The notes: generated by a model not told the origin, from the letters alone. DNA of 64,000 nucleotides from Udeniomyces pyricola (GCA_039545295.1 BCIK01000001.1:744001-808000), one strand, 5' to 3'. Shown: positions 10,391-22,953, counted from the first letter of the stretch. A program made the numbers and translations.

Positions 10391-13300
10391 TCACACACCA
10401 TGTACCCTTCCCAAACTAACCGCAACCCCAATCTCCATCACGCCCTTGGCAACGACCCCAACTTGTTTCAACGCCGCTTCAAACGTCTTTCCCCCAACTC
10501 GCTTCACATCCCCTTCCCATTCCGCCTCGACGCGAGCGTAATCATCCGCGGTCCCATCGCGTCCGTCGACGTCTCCGAGCGCGTCGTACACGAACGCTTG
10601 GAGTTCGAGCCCGTGTAGACGGGAGGCGTAATGGGAAATGAGGGTATTGGACGCGATGGAGGCCTTGAGATAGGGGAGTGAAGAGTAAAGCATCGTTTCT
10701 GGCGAGTTTTGAACCCCGGTTGCAGAGAGCAGACGAGGAAAGGGACAGAGAGGGAGAGAGAAGAGAAGGAGGATCAGTAGGAAGCATCGCGTAGGATAGA
10801 TTCGAGAGAGAGGGTGGGAAACTATGGGCTAGTAGAACCCTCCGACGCGAAGGGTCGGTCCAGACTAACGCACTCTTTGCGGTCGGTTCGAGCAAACAAG
10901 AGGCACAGATGATGGCTCGAGCAAGGGTCAAAGCGGCGTAGCCTTTCAGCTCTTCGTCCGAACTGACGAGAACCTAGTCGGGAGGAAGGAGGGAGAGGAA
11001 GGGGGGGGGGGTGAGACGTTAGGAACTGATTTTGAGGCAGAGAATAGGTTACCTTGGGAGGAGGCAGAGGCCATTCCATTTCTTTGCTACACCTTTTCCT
11101 CTTCACTCACTTTCGCGTAAACCTCCTCGACGAGCTGTCTCGCGTACTCGTGTTCGCCGAGATCGATCTGGACCTCGGCGAGCATGACGACGGTCAACCG
11201 GTAGAGCGCAAACAGGCCGAGGGTTTGGGCGGTTTCCGACGCGGTCAGGACGTGTGGCAGAGCACTTGCGGGTTGACGCGCTTTCTAGAAAAGGGGAACA
11301 TCCATGCCCGAAAGCAACGAAGAAAGGGAGTCGAGAAATTGAAAAGCGGATCATGTGAGATGATGAGAGGAGTACCAGGTTTGTTGTTTCGAGTAAGTAA
11401 TCAGATCGAATGGCCAAGCCAGAACGGGTTCTCCAAAGGAAACAAAAGAAGAAAGGCAAAGACAGGACTGACGAGCATCCTTCTTCCCATCTCCAAACAC
11501 TCTTCCACTTTTTTTACCCCTTGACTTTCAACCCACCTCCCATCTTCCACTCCGTCCAGACCACCATCTCCGTTCCCACCCCGTCGAATCCGCACGTGAC
11601 GTCCATCCGGTTCATCATCCTCCACTTCGTCATCGACCCAAATCGGATGACCGCCTCTCACCCCTGGTCCATCCATCTCTCCACCTTTCAACCGTTTAAT
11701 GTACTCCACGACCTCACGCTGGTCCCGACGGGTCGCTTGAAGCGTCAGCACAGACCACACGGTGGACGACCAAAGCCGGTATTGGAGAAGCGTGAGGGAA
11801 TAAAGCGTCGTAGGCAGGAAAAGGAGGGCGAGAGAGGATTTGATCGAGCCGCATCGAGCAAGCTAGAGAGAGAGAGAGAGAGGAAAAAGAAGAAGAAGAA
11901 AAGAAAGAAAAAAAAATAAGGAAAAGAGGAGGAAAGTGGAGGTGAAAAGCGGTGAGCATCGAGGATGTGATGTGATTGACAGATCTTTTTTTTTGGGATC
12001 CCACCCGATGGAACTAAAGACAGGAACAGATGAGTCGATCCCCTCAAACCCCCCCCCCCCCCACCCTCCCCTCTGGAGACATCCTTCCTCTTCCAACATG
12101 GCAGAACAAATCACTTCCCTTTCCAAAGTCTTGGAATAAGAGAAAAAGGCAAGAAGAAAAGAAAGAAAAAAGACTCACCCTCATTGCTTTCGCTCTCACC
12201 ACCCCTAACCTCGCCTCGGTCGCTGTCCCATCCTGACTCGCTCTTAAGCTTAACTCCTCCCTCAAGGCCGCAAGGGTATCCTCGCCCATAGCGCTCCAGA
12301 TCCCACCTGTGACGGCATGCCACGTCGCTTCTTGAACGGCGTTGAGACCGCCTCCGAGGCCGCCTCCTTCTCCCCCGTCTTCAGTGGCTGGAGGAGCTCG
12401 AGGGCGTCCGGTGAGGGGGTCAATGGAGGATGGAGTGGAAGTGGAGGTGGAGGTAGAGGCGAGTTCGGATTCGGCTTGGCCGAGAGCAAGGTAGAGGCGT
12501 TGAAAGGCATAAGGCGTGGGTTCGCCCTATGATAGGAAAGAAAAAAAAGAAAAAAAAAGTAGATGTCAAAGAACCAGAGAGAATCGAGAAAGAAACAAAG
12601 GGCGAGAGAGAGAGAGTGGGAGATGAAGAAGCATGAGGAAAGGAACAGAAACAGAATTGGTCATTCACGTTTCAGCCTCCGCCCAAACCAGAAATCAGAA
12701 CTTGGAAAAAGCAACGTCCACGTTTGGCAAGAGACGCGTTGAGAGATGATCGGGACGTACTTTGGAGAGGTTATGTTGGAGTTCCCAGAGTTGATCGAGG
12801 GAGGAGAGTTGAGTGACCGACGAAGGTGTAGATGTGGGCGTATCGGACTGGATCGTCGAGGATGAAGAGGGTTGAGACGCGTCGAGACGACGTAAGAGGC
12901 TGATGGAAACGAAAGTCCAGGAGTTTAAAACCAAAAAAAAAAAGAGGGAAGATGCAGCGGTTTTGGATCAGTCATGAAATTTTTTATGTTGGGTGGATGA
13001 GAGGTCTGGGTAGAGAGCACGGATACGGACGACATGCAGGTTTGCAGACAAGATTTGTCGCCGGCTGATCGAGCGATCACGATGGCTTCGTTGAGGATCT
13101 TTTTGGAATAACAATCGAATTGAGCCATAGAGACAAGGATTGTTTGAAAGCATAGCAAAACGGTGTGTCGGTTATCGGAACACGCTCTCGACATGAAAAA
13201 AACTAAGACTTACGCGACGGCAAGCGGGCCATTCTGCGTGTTGATAATGAAAGTTGGCGAGGTTCAACAGGGCATGTTGATGTAAGCCGCTGAGGAGAAC

Positions 13301-14648
13301 GTAAGCCATATATTTGGGAAAAGAAAATCTCGATCGGTCAGTCTCTTAGACAGACATATATGCTTGATCTCCGAAAGGGGAAATCATCAAACCCGCACCG
13401 ATCCTGCCGAGGGAACTGGTAAGCGAAAAACTTTTGGAGAGAAGAAGTTGTGCGTGTATAGTCACCCGAAGCTAGTGCTTCTCGGTAACTGAAGTGTTGA
13501 TATTCAGTCAGTTTGTAGATCATGGAAGGTGAGACAAGTCTCTGGTGGAAAAGGGGGCGAGGGGGGGGAGGTTAAAATGACAGACTCTTTGAAAGCAGCG
13601 ATTCGGCTGGGTTGTGTTTCGTCCAATGGCTTAATTTCTCGATCGGCTGAGAAAGTTTTTTATGCAAAAAACAAATGAGCTGTCGCATCTACTCAGCGAG
13701 ACAATTCGATCAGGGTCGACCGAAACGGAGACTGGACGTACCCTCCGCGGCAGGTCGAGCCGGTACACGCTCAGGATAAGCCCATTTCTCGATTTGAAGT
13801 TGAAGCTTGATGACGCCTTCAAACGAGAGCTTGTGGAAAGCCAGAATGTTCCGACGGATGTATTGTCCCAGAGGAGATCGGCGTTCCTGACAAACGAAAG
13901 TGTCATGATGTTAAGGTCGAAAAGGTGCAAGATAGGTAAGGTAACGTCTAGATCGTAACAGCAAGAAAAAGGAATGGATAGACAGTACGCACCACGACGG
14001 CTGGCGTGGGAAGTGTTGCAGACTGATGAAGATATCGGCGGTTGAATATCACTCCAAGACCATAGCATGGACAATATAGGCACAGATACGAAATGAGGAG
14101 GATGCAAGCTGTCGACTAACCCGTTCTTCTTTGTCGTCAAGGAGAAGTGTGACGGCATTGATGAAGTCATGCAAATGACCAGTAAAGTGAAAGATACTGA
14201 TCTGTTCAACAGAGAGCATGTAGATCATACCAATCAGTTAATGAGTCAACCCTTCTGGCTTTCCATCGTAAGCAAGACGACGGAGCTACACGCCTGCGGG
14301 GGGGGGGGGGGGGGGGCTTTCAACGCACAATGTCCTGAACTTCTGATGCCATGCGAGCGGACTCTTGGAGAGGCTCAAACGACCTGATCTCATCTAGGAG
14401 ATCTTGGAGAGACGTGTCGTCATCGGGCTGGAAGTAAGTATACAAGGTGGCGTGTGCCGTGAGCAAGGTTGACTAGACAAATGAGGAGCAGTCTTTGAGA
14501 GTTGAAGTTGACCAACGTCCAAGATTTCCCGCAGGATGAGCTGGAGGACCTGGCGAGTGAGAAGCGAGGGAAAGAGAGCTCGCTTGGATCCAGGTTTGGG
14601 AAAGACGAGGTGGATGAGGATGAGAAGGGCGAATGAGAAGGGCTTCAT
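10391..14648 (-). CDS. APC5: Anaphase-promoting complex subunit 5
   Basis: Apc5 is a TPR scaffold in the platform of the APC/C ubiquitin ligase. The N-terminus MKPFSFALLILIHLV with REILDVGQLQLSK matches the family opening. A middle exon on the minus strand reads SPLGQYIRRNILAFHKLSFE, the Apc5 signature for which the human protein has LYLRHMILAYNKLSF. The exon at about 13200-13310 gives ALLNLANFHYQHAEWPACRR, and the next exon LNEAIVIARSAGDKSCLQTC; together these form the conserved Apc5 TPR. C-terminal TPR-like helices follow: GEPTPYAFQRLYLALGQAES, VVEYIKRLKGGEMDGP, LFALYRLTVVMLAEVQIDLG and EYARQLVEEVYAK. The last exon ends AVSLGRVHGV at 10391. Many introns; several carry C- or G-runs, including 19 G at 14298-14316. 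The start at 14648 is the first ATG in the family-matching frame, but a 5' exon further upstream cannot be excluded. Single MluI-type box at 14748-14753. Confidence 0.8.
14298..14316. repeat. 19-bp G homopolymer in APC5 intron
   Basis: Nineteen consecutive G on the + strand (C in the APC5 sense), the longest G/C homopolymer in the window. Confidence 0.9.
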
Positions 14649-15259
14649 GGATGGGAAGGAGGCCGCTGGCCAAGGAAGCAGCTGGAGCAGCTGGTGATGA
14701 TGAGGAGGAGGAGCTAGGACAATCGAGAAGACGGCTTGTATCTCTCGACGCGTTTCAGAAGAAGATCATGCATCATGCATCATGATCACGATCAACATTC
14801 ATATCTCCATACGCGCCAGCTGGAGTCGATTATGATGCATATATATAGAACAACGTTTCCTTCTGATCGTCTACTATCTGTCACGTCCGGCAAACTATCG
14901 CCGTCATACGTACCGTACAACCGAGTATATCTCTCTCAAGAACCCAATTGATCAGCTGAGCACCTCTGGAGGAGGACATATAGCATGCAGACCACGGGTC
15001 GTTGTCGACTCCGCTAGCAACTTATATCGATCAAATATCAGAGAGCGGCGAGTGTGGCGTCGTCGTTGTGGGCGTGGGCGAAGACGTTGAGGAGAAGCTC
15101 GGGCGGGAAGAACAACTGATGAGATGGAAAAAAACACCGTTGTCGATTGAATGTTGAGTACTGAGTACTGAGTGCCCGTCGGGTATATTCACAGGGGCGC
15201 CAACTCTGAGGCCGTCTAAGGACCCTTTTAATGATCTGATCATCATCTCATCTGTTTCG

Positions 15260-15350
15260 ACGCGTCACTGCGCTGCCTCGCTATTCTCTGCACAGCCCGA
15301 CGCGTTTAGACGACCGGTTCGTTCATCGACATCAGCCAACGCGTACGCGT
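15260..15350. promoter_or_regulatory. Cluster of four MluI cell-cycle boxes (ACGCGT)
   Basis: ACGCGT occurs at 15260-15265, 15300-15305, 15339-15344 and 15345-15350, the last two back to back. ACGCGT is the core bound by the MBF (Mbp1/Swi6-type) G1/S factor in fungi. The cluster lies 100-190 bp upstream of the ATG at 15448. The sequence is seen directly; MBF binding is inferred. Confidence 0.65.
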
Positions 15351-15447
15351 CTTTCCACCAACACACACGGCCGCGCGCCGTCGACGTTTCGTGGCTTCAG
15401 TCATCGTTCTTGCTCCCACACATCCCATCCCATCTTATTTTCAAACG

Positions 15448-17418
15448 ATGGAGGCCGGTCCCTCTTCTCTCCCCGTCTCCGTACGGGTCCAAGTCTTCCA
15501 TCCCGTCACCCACGATGATGACGACCACGGGCAACTCGCACTGCCAACTGTCCACTCGGCCACCTCTTCATCTGACATTTCGTCTAATCAACCATCCTTG
15601 CCTCAAGCAGCCGCTGTTCATGCCTTGATCGGGCAACAGCTCTTTAGACACTGGAAGGGTACTGCTGGGACCAGAGAGATCTTCTCGCTCAATAACAACA
15701 AGGGTAAAGAACGCGAAATTCCGGTCAATCATCACCCTGCGAACTTAGTCTCTCATTCGAGGACGACGCGACCGAGAGGGGTAGACCCCCATGGTGGGTT
15801 GCACTTCTTTTTGGACGCGTCTTCCAACAAGACTGAACATCTCATTGACCCATATTACTAATCAACCTTTGCCAGGTACCCTCTTTGTCACCCAGCAAGC
15901 AGTCATCTCGACTTCTGCTTTTTCTTCATCCGCCGTCGACGACAACCGGCCCTCTCGCCCTTCACCTGCTCCAGTACCTCCTCCTAGTAGCCGTATCTCG
16001 TCCAGACTTAAGATGGTCAATAAACCGAACGATTATGCCTTCCCTGACTTTGATTCTCCGATCACGGCCCAAGAAATTGCGGCACGGAAACGAAGCCGAC
16101 TTGCTCGACGCAAGGGAGGCTACAACATGCCTAATCCACCTCAGGGGGTTCACCAAGGCACCTCAGAGACGCACAGGGATGTGGTGGTAGTAGAGGGCGA
16201 CGAGATTGAGCCTAAGCGAAGGAGGGTAGAGCGAGATTGGGACGGAGATTGGACTCGTATGGGGGAGTGCGGAGACATTATTGGCTTGGTGAGTTTCTAA
16301 CTTCTGATGAAGTGTGCTATATCTCTGATTGAAGTTGCAATGACTTACTGTTCATTTGACATCTGTACCTTGTCCGACTGTAGCCGACGGCCTATCACCC
16401 TATCAAACACGTTTTTCCTGCGCTCTCCTCCCTACCATCGAGCCTAGAGCCGTTCCCAACCTACAAGATTTACCCTTTCCCTCTTCTTCTACCATCACCA
16501 TTCCTCCAACCTTCACCTGGTCCCACGAGCTTCTCATTCAATCAGCAGCATCTTCCGCCAGAACTGTTCCTCGCCACGGTACAACCTGGGCGACACCGAG
16601 CAAAGTGGATCGTGCCCATCCACGGACCGATCTGGGGCCTGCCGGACGACGACCTCGTCAGCTCAGCGACCCTCTGCCAGGAAGGAGAGGAGGAAACGAA
16701 AATCACCGAAACGCTCTGGTCTGAGAGAAAGTCTAAAGATCGACAAGGCGGTCGGAGCACGACAGGCCATAGTTCTAGAAGCAAGATTAAGAAAGAGCTC
16801 ATGCCCGAATCCTCGGAAGCTCAACCTACCACAAAGAATCACCCTTCATTTCGCCACGGTCCTCGACCCCTATCTTCCAAGAGCGTTTCATCATCGACCC
16901 TTGGCAGTTCGAGCGCCAAAATGACCCCGCGAATCACCCGGACCGATACGGATCCTGTGCCCTCGACCTTCGCCTCTACCAGTCGAGAGCCCCTAACGGG
17001 GGAGCACCTTGATCTCTCGTCGTCCTCTTCGACCTCTAGTAACTTGAACTCACACCCAAAACAGCTGACTTGGACACCCACTCTCCTTCGATCATTTTAC
17101 GCCTCCCTTCTCCACCTCTCTTCACGTGGCAAGCTCGGCCCGATCTCCATCGTACTCCATCCATCGACCCATCTCACTTTGCGAAGCACTCGGTCATCCA
17201 CCAAGCACGTCGACAAAGACATGCACGAGCTATCGACGGTTCGGATGGGTGATCACATTCGGATCTACGTCGACCTCGCCTATGCGATGCGGGTGCGCTA
17301 TGTCCTCGATTGCCTCGACATGCGGATCCGAGAGGTTGGACACGAACGGGTGCGGTTTCTAGAGGGCGCGAGGTTGTGTCTGGTCGATGAGGGAGGGCGT
17401 GTGATTTTGCTCGCCTGA
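15448..17418 (+). CDS. Unrecognised protein of about 600 residues, MluI-box promoter
   Basis: Three exons are inferred: from the ATG at 15448 (MEAGPSSLPVSVRVQVFHPV) to about 15791; about 15876-16289, beginning GTLFVTQQAVISTSAF and ending GECGDIIGL at a GTGAGT donor; and about 16383-17418, beginning PTAYHPIKHVFPALSSLPSS. Phases agree at both joins. I see a basic patch (ARKRSRLARRKGG) and KRRRVERDWDGDW, possible nuclear localisation signals. A Ser/Thr-rich disordered middle follows, then a compact C-terminal domain of about 115 residues: LTWTPTLLRSFYASLLHLSS, IRIYVDLAYAMRVRYVLDCL, VRFLEGARLCLVDEGGRVIL. I do not recognise the family. The four ACGCGT boxes upstream suggest G1/S expression, and the basic motifs suggest a nuclear protein, perhaps in replication or chromosome biology; that is inference only. 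Confidence 0.7.
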
Positions 17419-17832
17419 TTAATGGTGGAGCGTGAGACTGTATATAACACATATCTATCCTTTTTACTCTATAAGTTAGGGATGAATATTGCCTTTTTGT
17501 CTCGATAAATGCCTCGATGTGGTACTTTACAAGGCGTCTTGTTGTAAATACCGGTAGTGAAGTTGTGAGGATTGACGACTCTGAGGAAACACCCGATCCA
17601 TCACGATTCGATATGCGCGATCCGGCCAAGTGGGACATTGCCCCTGTCGATTTGACCCTGATTGACGGCCGACCCAAATGGGGAAATCGACGCGACGACC
17701 GGCGACCTATGTTTGACCTTGAAACCGACCTCAACCACCCCTCACTCTTCTCTCTCCTCTTCAACCCGGTGCTCACTCATACAATACACCTCAACATCCC
17801 ATCCGGCTCCCTCTTGTCGCGACTTATCCCAC

Positions 17833-19361
17833 ATGGCCTCCCTTCCGACGACGTCTTTTACCCCGACCAGCCCGTTGAGCCCCCTCGCGTCGATCGAGCT
17901 GCGCCTTCGTCACCTCGAATACCTCCTCTCTGGCCAAATCGCCTCGCTCCCCGCCCGCAAGTCCTCGGAAAGCAAACATGGTGGACCACCCAACGATACT
18001 GAAGGATCTGATTATTCGGTCAGAGGTGTCTTGAGCCATATACTGGCGCTGCAGCAAGGGCTAGAGAAGGCTGTCGAAGGGAAGTTAAGTTTGGAGAGAT
18101 TCGTGGATGATTGTACGTGTTGACATGGCTTGTTTGCTCGCTTCAACCCACAAACCCACACACCTCTCACCCAACCTGACTCGTTCTCATCGCAATGACA
18201 CCCCAAGAAGCTTATCGTTGAGAGATCGAAGAAGACTGACTGAAATCGATGTGATCTGCACCCTCTGAACGTGCAGTCGAACGCAACGCGTCTCTCCTCC
18301 TCACGCCCAACGGTCTCCTCACCCTTTCCCATCCCCATCTCATCCCCACTCATCTCTCCTCCTCTTCACCATCCCACTCAATCCCTCGCGAAACCAAACT
18401 GACCCTTGTCCTCGAGTCCGAATCCGATCTCCTCGACGCGAAACGTGGGCTGGAAGAGGCCGAGCGACTCGAGAAGCAAGGCGTCTTGCAATTGGGTCAA
18501 CTCCAAGGTTCGTCGGCTCGTTCAGATGATCCCGGATGACGATGACGAGCGATCGATCTGGTAGTATCAATCTTCTTTATTCCTATTTATCTATTTTGGA
18601 AAAGGGGAACTTTTTTGTGATTAGTGTTGTTGCTAGTGATCCTTTTTCGCTCTTTGTTGAGGATGAAGATCAGGGGCGTACTTCACTTGAATCCGATCTA
18701 AGAATGCTCACCCTTTTTTTCCCCTTTTTTGCCTCTCTGACCAACCCCATCTACTTCGCCTTGATCGCTTGTCGATCCACAGCCCACTCAGCACTCCAAC
18801 CGGCCTTGATGAGGTTGATTCCAACCCATCAAGCGTCGGCATCGACGATGGCCGACCTCGAAACAAGGTTGATCGCCCTTCTCGGTCGGTACGACGATTA
18901 CGTAAGAAGGATGATTCAGCCCCCTTTTTTTTCTTCGCTTTCTTGGAATGTTGGTAGACGGGCTTGATTGAGGAAAGGGTGACTGATCTCGACGTTGCTT
19001 GGTTGCTATCTATCCTCATATATACATGAAACGCATGTTTCGTCGCTTCTTCCCCCCCCCCCCCTCTCCTTCCCTTCCCTTCTTCGCTTCCTCCCGCCTT
19101 TACCTCTTGCATGCAAACCCAAAACGAAACAACGCACTTCACCTGGATTTACCTCTCGAATCCAAACATACACACATACACACATACATACATACATACA
19201 TACATGACAAAACACACGCACCGACTCCAACATCTTTGGACTAGATCTCGACCATCTCCCAAACGTTCCTCGACCTCCATGGCCTGCTAACGCAGGCGGA
19301 GGACCGCGTGGCGAAGTTGGAACGCGCGAAACAAAGGAGAGAAGATGTTTCGGTGCTTTGA
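17833..19361 (+). CDS. Dynactin subunit p24 (DCTN3-like)
   Basis: p24 sits in the shoulder of dynactin, the dynein activator for nuclear migration and retrograde transport. Four exons join in phase. Exon 1 starts MASLPTTSFTPTSPLSPLAS and contains IELRLRHLEYLLSGQIASLP and LSHILALQQGLEKAVEGKLS, ending FVDD. Exon 2 is ERNASLLLTPNGLL through AKRGLEEAERLEKQGVLQLG. Exon 3 (about 18781-18901) has LQPALMRLIPTHQASA and DLETRLIALLGRYDDY. Exon 4 (about 19246-19361) is ISTISQTFLDLHGLLTQAED and RVAKLERAKQRREDVSVL, the typical coiled-coil end of the family. The protein is mostly heptad-like helix, about 240 residues. Start at 17833 is the first ATG before the leading helix. A 161-codon upstream frame (from 17517) overlaps the start. 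Its 3' end faces dynactin p62. Confidence 0.72.
19167..19204. repeat. (CATA)n microsatellite in dynactin p24 intron 3
   Basis: CATA/CACA tetranucleotide repeats about 40 bp upstream of the last-exon acceptor. Confidence 0.85.
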
Positions 19362-19389
19362 TTAATAATAATAATAACAATAATAATAA
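19362..19389. repeat. (AAT)n microsatellite just past the p24 stop codon
   Basis: AAT/AAC trinucleotides begin at the stop codon of the p24 gene, in its presumed 3' UTR. Confidence 0.85.
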
Positions 19390-19703
19390 ACGGGAGGCGT
19401 GCATATGTATGGGAGGTTAGCGGGACGATGGGAAGAAGGGGGAAAGGGAAGGAAGGGGAGAAAAGAAGGTCTTTCTTTTTACTTTGTGCATTTCTCTCTC
19501 TTTTGCTTAGTTTTATGATCGACAACCGATCAGATGTTATATATGTATTGAACATCTCTCTTTTGGGGGGAAGAAGGAGGTGAAGGAATCCTCCCTCTTC
19601 TCTCGAGTTCACGCCGGAAAGCCGAGGAACACTCATGCAGATTCATCAAGTTCAACTTTCTCCCCTTTCCTCTCTCCCAATCTGCGACCAACGGGAAGTC
19701 ATC

Positions 19704-22505
19704 TCAATGCTGAACCTCTCCTTCCGCCGTCGCCACCGCAGCAGTAGCCGCAGCCGTAGGAAGCTGTCGAATCGTCCCCAGTCGAACGACCGTATCGAAC
19801 GTAAACGTCTTGAGGTTCGACTCGTCCTCGTTGATGACAGCCGAAGATGATGTCGGAGGAAGAGATGTCGATGGTGAAGGTAGGGATGGTGGTTGCTTAG
19901 CGGGAGTCGTCCCCGAGACGTCTACTTCGCCATCTTCGTTCTTGTACGTATACGACACGCGAAGGTTGAACTTTGAAAACGCGACAGAATCCCAACCAAC
20001 AAGGGCTCAGTCAGCAGATAACAAAAAAAAAAGGGGGGCGGGCTTGACAAGGATGTTGAGAAGCATGAGGAATGAAGAAGAGCTAGTGAGGAAATTCATA
20101 TGGGTGAAAGCGCGTTGACGTACCTCGACGATCCCGCCCTGAGCATGGTTCCCAACGACAAGATCCATCCCGATCTTGCTCACGTTGGATTTCCGAACGA
20201 TCAAGACACCTCCTCCTCCTCCCGTACTTCCGCTCCCACCGCCACCACTACCGATATTCTTTTTCATCATACTACTCGCTGTCAGACCGCCTTTGGCCAA
20301 ACCCAGCCCGACGTTCTGGACGCCTAAGCCACTGACGAAGCTCGACCTTCGATCTTTCGACCCTCCGCTGGCGGCTCCGTCGGGAAAGTCCAATGCTGGG
20401 CCAGTACCCCCGGCAGAAGGGAGAGTGATGTCTTCTTCTTCGTCAGAGAGGGAGGTGGAGTATTCCCAAGGATCCGCAAAGGCTTGGACAGGGAAGTGGG
20501 TCAAGGGGAGGTGAATTTGGAACCGAGGATCCGAGGCAGAAGCAGAAGAGGATGACGTGGTGGATTCAAGGGGAAGTTGGGTTTCGAGCGTGATGGAAAT
20601 CGGTTCAAAAAGTGGGTTCGTGAAGGCGAGATGGAAAGGATACTTTTTTTTTGGGGGGGGGGGGGGTTCACCAAAAGCGTATGAAGATGATTGTTGGCCC
20701 ACACAGATGTGCGCAGATGGGAGAGAGTATGTAAGTGCGAAAAAACAAGAAGAAAAAGAACGAAGGTGTCATGAGGAGTTCGTTTTGAGGTTGGGTTTGT
20801 TCGTTTGTTTATTTGTTTGTTCAGGACGCTCACACTTTGACCTTGGATAAACTGCCCCTGAATATCATCCTCAGCACCTCCTCCTGCTGCAGATCGACTA
20901 CTTGTGCCGCGTCTCATTGGTCCACCCGGTCTCGCATCCCGTCGAACCAAACCTCGCTCTCGCTCCGTCCGACGAACGACCTCAATCGTCGGAAGGTACG
21001 ATGCCGCGAGGAGCTTGATTTTGAAGCGAATGGATTGAGCCTTCTGCTCAGGTTTGATGAGGATGTGACGACAAGTCGCACATCGCTTGGTTTGCTTGGA
21101 CGCCAGAGGCGTTCGTTGAGGGGTCAGGTCGCTTTGTTCGTGCAAGTCAAAAGAAGAGTCGTTGGGAAGATATGGTTTGTCTCTTGAAAGTCAGCATCAT
21201 GTAGGATCACAGCATCATCTTGGACTTGTTGTCTACAAGAACCCCCCCCCCCCCCGGATGTCGATGAGCGTTTGTCGGACTTACAGGGCGCGGATCGATT
21301 GACCCCAGGCATTCCCCCATCTCGACTCCAAGCTAGCAACGCCTTCCAGCGACTCGCTCATTTCCATCCATGCCAGTTGATCGTCCACGCTCAACCCCGT
21401 CGACGTCGTCTCCTCGCCTAGTTCGCGCGAAGTCCCTCTGGCCTGGTAATCTGGAACATGATCGGTATCTGCTGCGCCTGCACCCGCTGCTGCTGCTGCT
21501 GCTGCCGCTCGCGAACGCGAACTGGACGGACCCGAAAGACGTGGCTTGGAAGGCCGAAGGGAGGGAACGTCGCGATGGAGCGCAGATGAGGCGGCAAGGA
21601 TCGAAGATGATGGATTCGGACGAGCAGGGTGCAGATGATGTCGGGAAGAAGAAGAGGTCGCTGGCGGACGAAGGAGAGGCTCGAAGTGATCCTTGAGTCG
21701 ATCCAGTTCGAGAATGTCTGGAGTGGAATCTTCCATCTTTTGGAGTTGGACTGAAGGCCATGTAATGGGTGTCCTAGATCAGTTGAATATTCAAAGTTTC
21801 TCCGGGATGACTGCGCGGAAGAGAACGAAAAGGGCGAATGAGAGACGCAGAGAAGTGTTCGAGTGTAATTCTACGCACGAGCGACACCTGTAGGCTTGTC
21901 AAAGATGATGTTGGCCTCGGCACTACTCCACTTGCAGTAGTTGCAGCTGAGGTAGTAAGTGACGGGGGCATCTGGCGCTTTCGACGATGGTGAGAGCGGA
22001 GATGATGGGACAGGGGTTGGTGCAGGGTCTGACGCGTTAACGGCTAGGGTGTTGGTGCAGTGAGGACAGACGAAACAGTTCCTCGCGCAGCTGAGAGTAA
22101 GTGCGACAGCATTAGTGAGGCCCTCAGTACTAAGCTCTTGCTGATGAGAAGCTACACGTCAAATGGCCAAGGTTGGGAGCGGATGAAAGGGAGCGGAGCA
22201 AGAGAGAGAACGACGCGTGCGTACCGGTTGAGTTCGGCACGGACGCTGGCGTTGGGAACCTCGAACAGGCAATGGGGGCAGTAGTAGCAAGTGATTTCAG
22301 TCGTAGTGCATGCATCGCATCGGATGCTATCGCATTCCTCACAAAAGTAGAGGGATCGGAGAGGGTGAGTCTGATGAACTGTGGTAGGATGCGGGGGGAA
22401 CTCGAGCGTTGGGCCGGTTTGGGACGTTGGATGGGGGCAGTGGTATCTGACGGTGGTGGCTGTTGTATCTATTGACGAGGAGGAGGGTGATGGGCGAGAG
22501 GTCAT
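19704..22505 (-). CDS. DCTN4: Dynactin subunit p62 (DCTN4)
   Basis: p62 is part of the pointed-end complex of dynactin, capping the Arp1 filament. The N-terminal zinc module is clear: VRYHCPHPTSQTG, then LYFCEECDSIRCDACTTTEI, CYYCPHCLFEVPNASVRAEL, NCFVCPHCTNTLAV and YYLSCNYCKWSSAEANIIFD with KPTG. A central exon starts MEDSTPDILELDRLKDHFEP. Next comes SKQTKRCATCRHILIKPEQK, then FKIKLLAASYLPTIEV, the strongest p62 signature. The C-terminal beta-rich part has PFHLAFTNPLFEPISITLET, VLIVRKSNVSKIGMDLVVGN and LRVSYTYKNEDGEVDV. The frame ends at 19704 with an Ala/Thr-rich tail. Start at the ATG at 22505, preceded by a run of T on the + strand (A in sense). Introns carry 14-bp G/C runs at 20653-20666 and 21242-21255. 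It converges on dynactin p24, with about 340 bp between stop codons. Confidence 0.88.
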
Positions 22506-22570
22506 TTTTTTTTTTTTGTTGGGGCAGGCTGGAAGGTGATGTAGGATGGGTGGACGGGGGTTGGATGTGA

Positions 22571-22604
22571 ATGATGATGATGATGATGATAATATATATA
22601 TATA
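22571..22604. repeat. (GAT)n/(AT)n microsatellite upstream of DCTN4
   Basis: Seven GAT-type units run into about six AT units, 66-99 bp upstream of the p62 start codon on the minus strand, in the 450-bp divergent region shared with the sugar transporter. Confidence 0.85.
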
Positions 22605-22953
22605 CGATTGATGGTATATCGATTGATGGTATGTATGAGCTGTGAACATTCAAGACGATTCATTTGTAGATCATATATCTATACACACACCCAAGAGTCT
22701 ATTATACGTACATACGTCTCTAGGGCCATCGTTTCTTGTCCAATCGGTCCCAGCCGACGCGACGCGCGACGTCTGCAGGCTCAACCAGATCATCATCATC
22801 GCTCATATCATCATCCTCATCAGCTCATCCTCAGCTTCACCCTTCACCCCCGTTCATACACTCCTCCGTCGTCCCTTCACATCCCTCACCACCTGCCGGC
22901 CCCACACCATCAACACCCTCCTCGCTCATCCCAGCTACTCATAATCCGACAAC

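Noticed and set aside
19167..19389. Repeats as a possible CRISPR or transposon end
   Set aside because: They are simple tetra- and trinucleotide microsatellites with no spacers, inverted ends or coding element.
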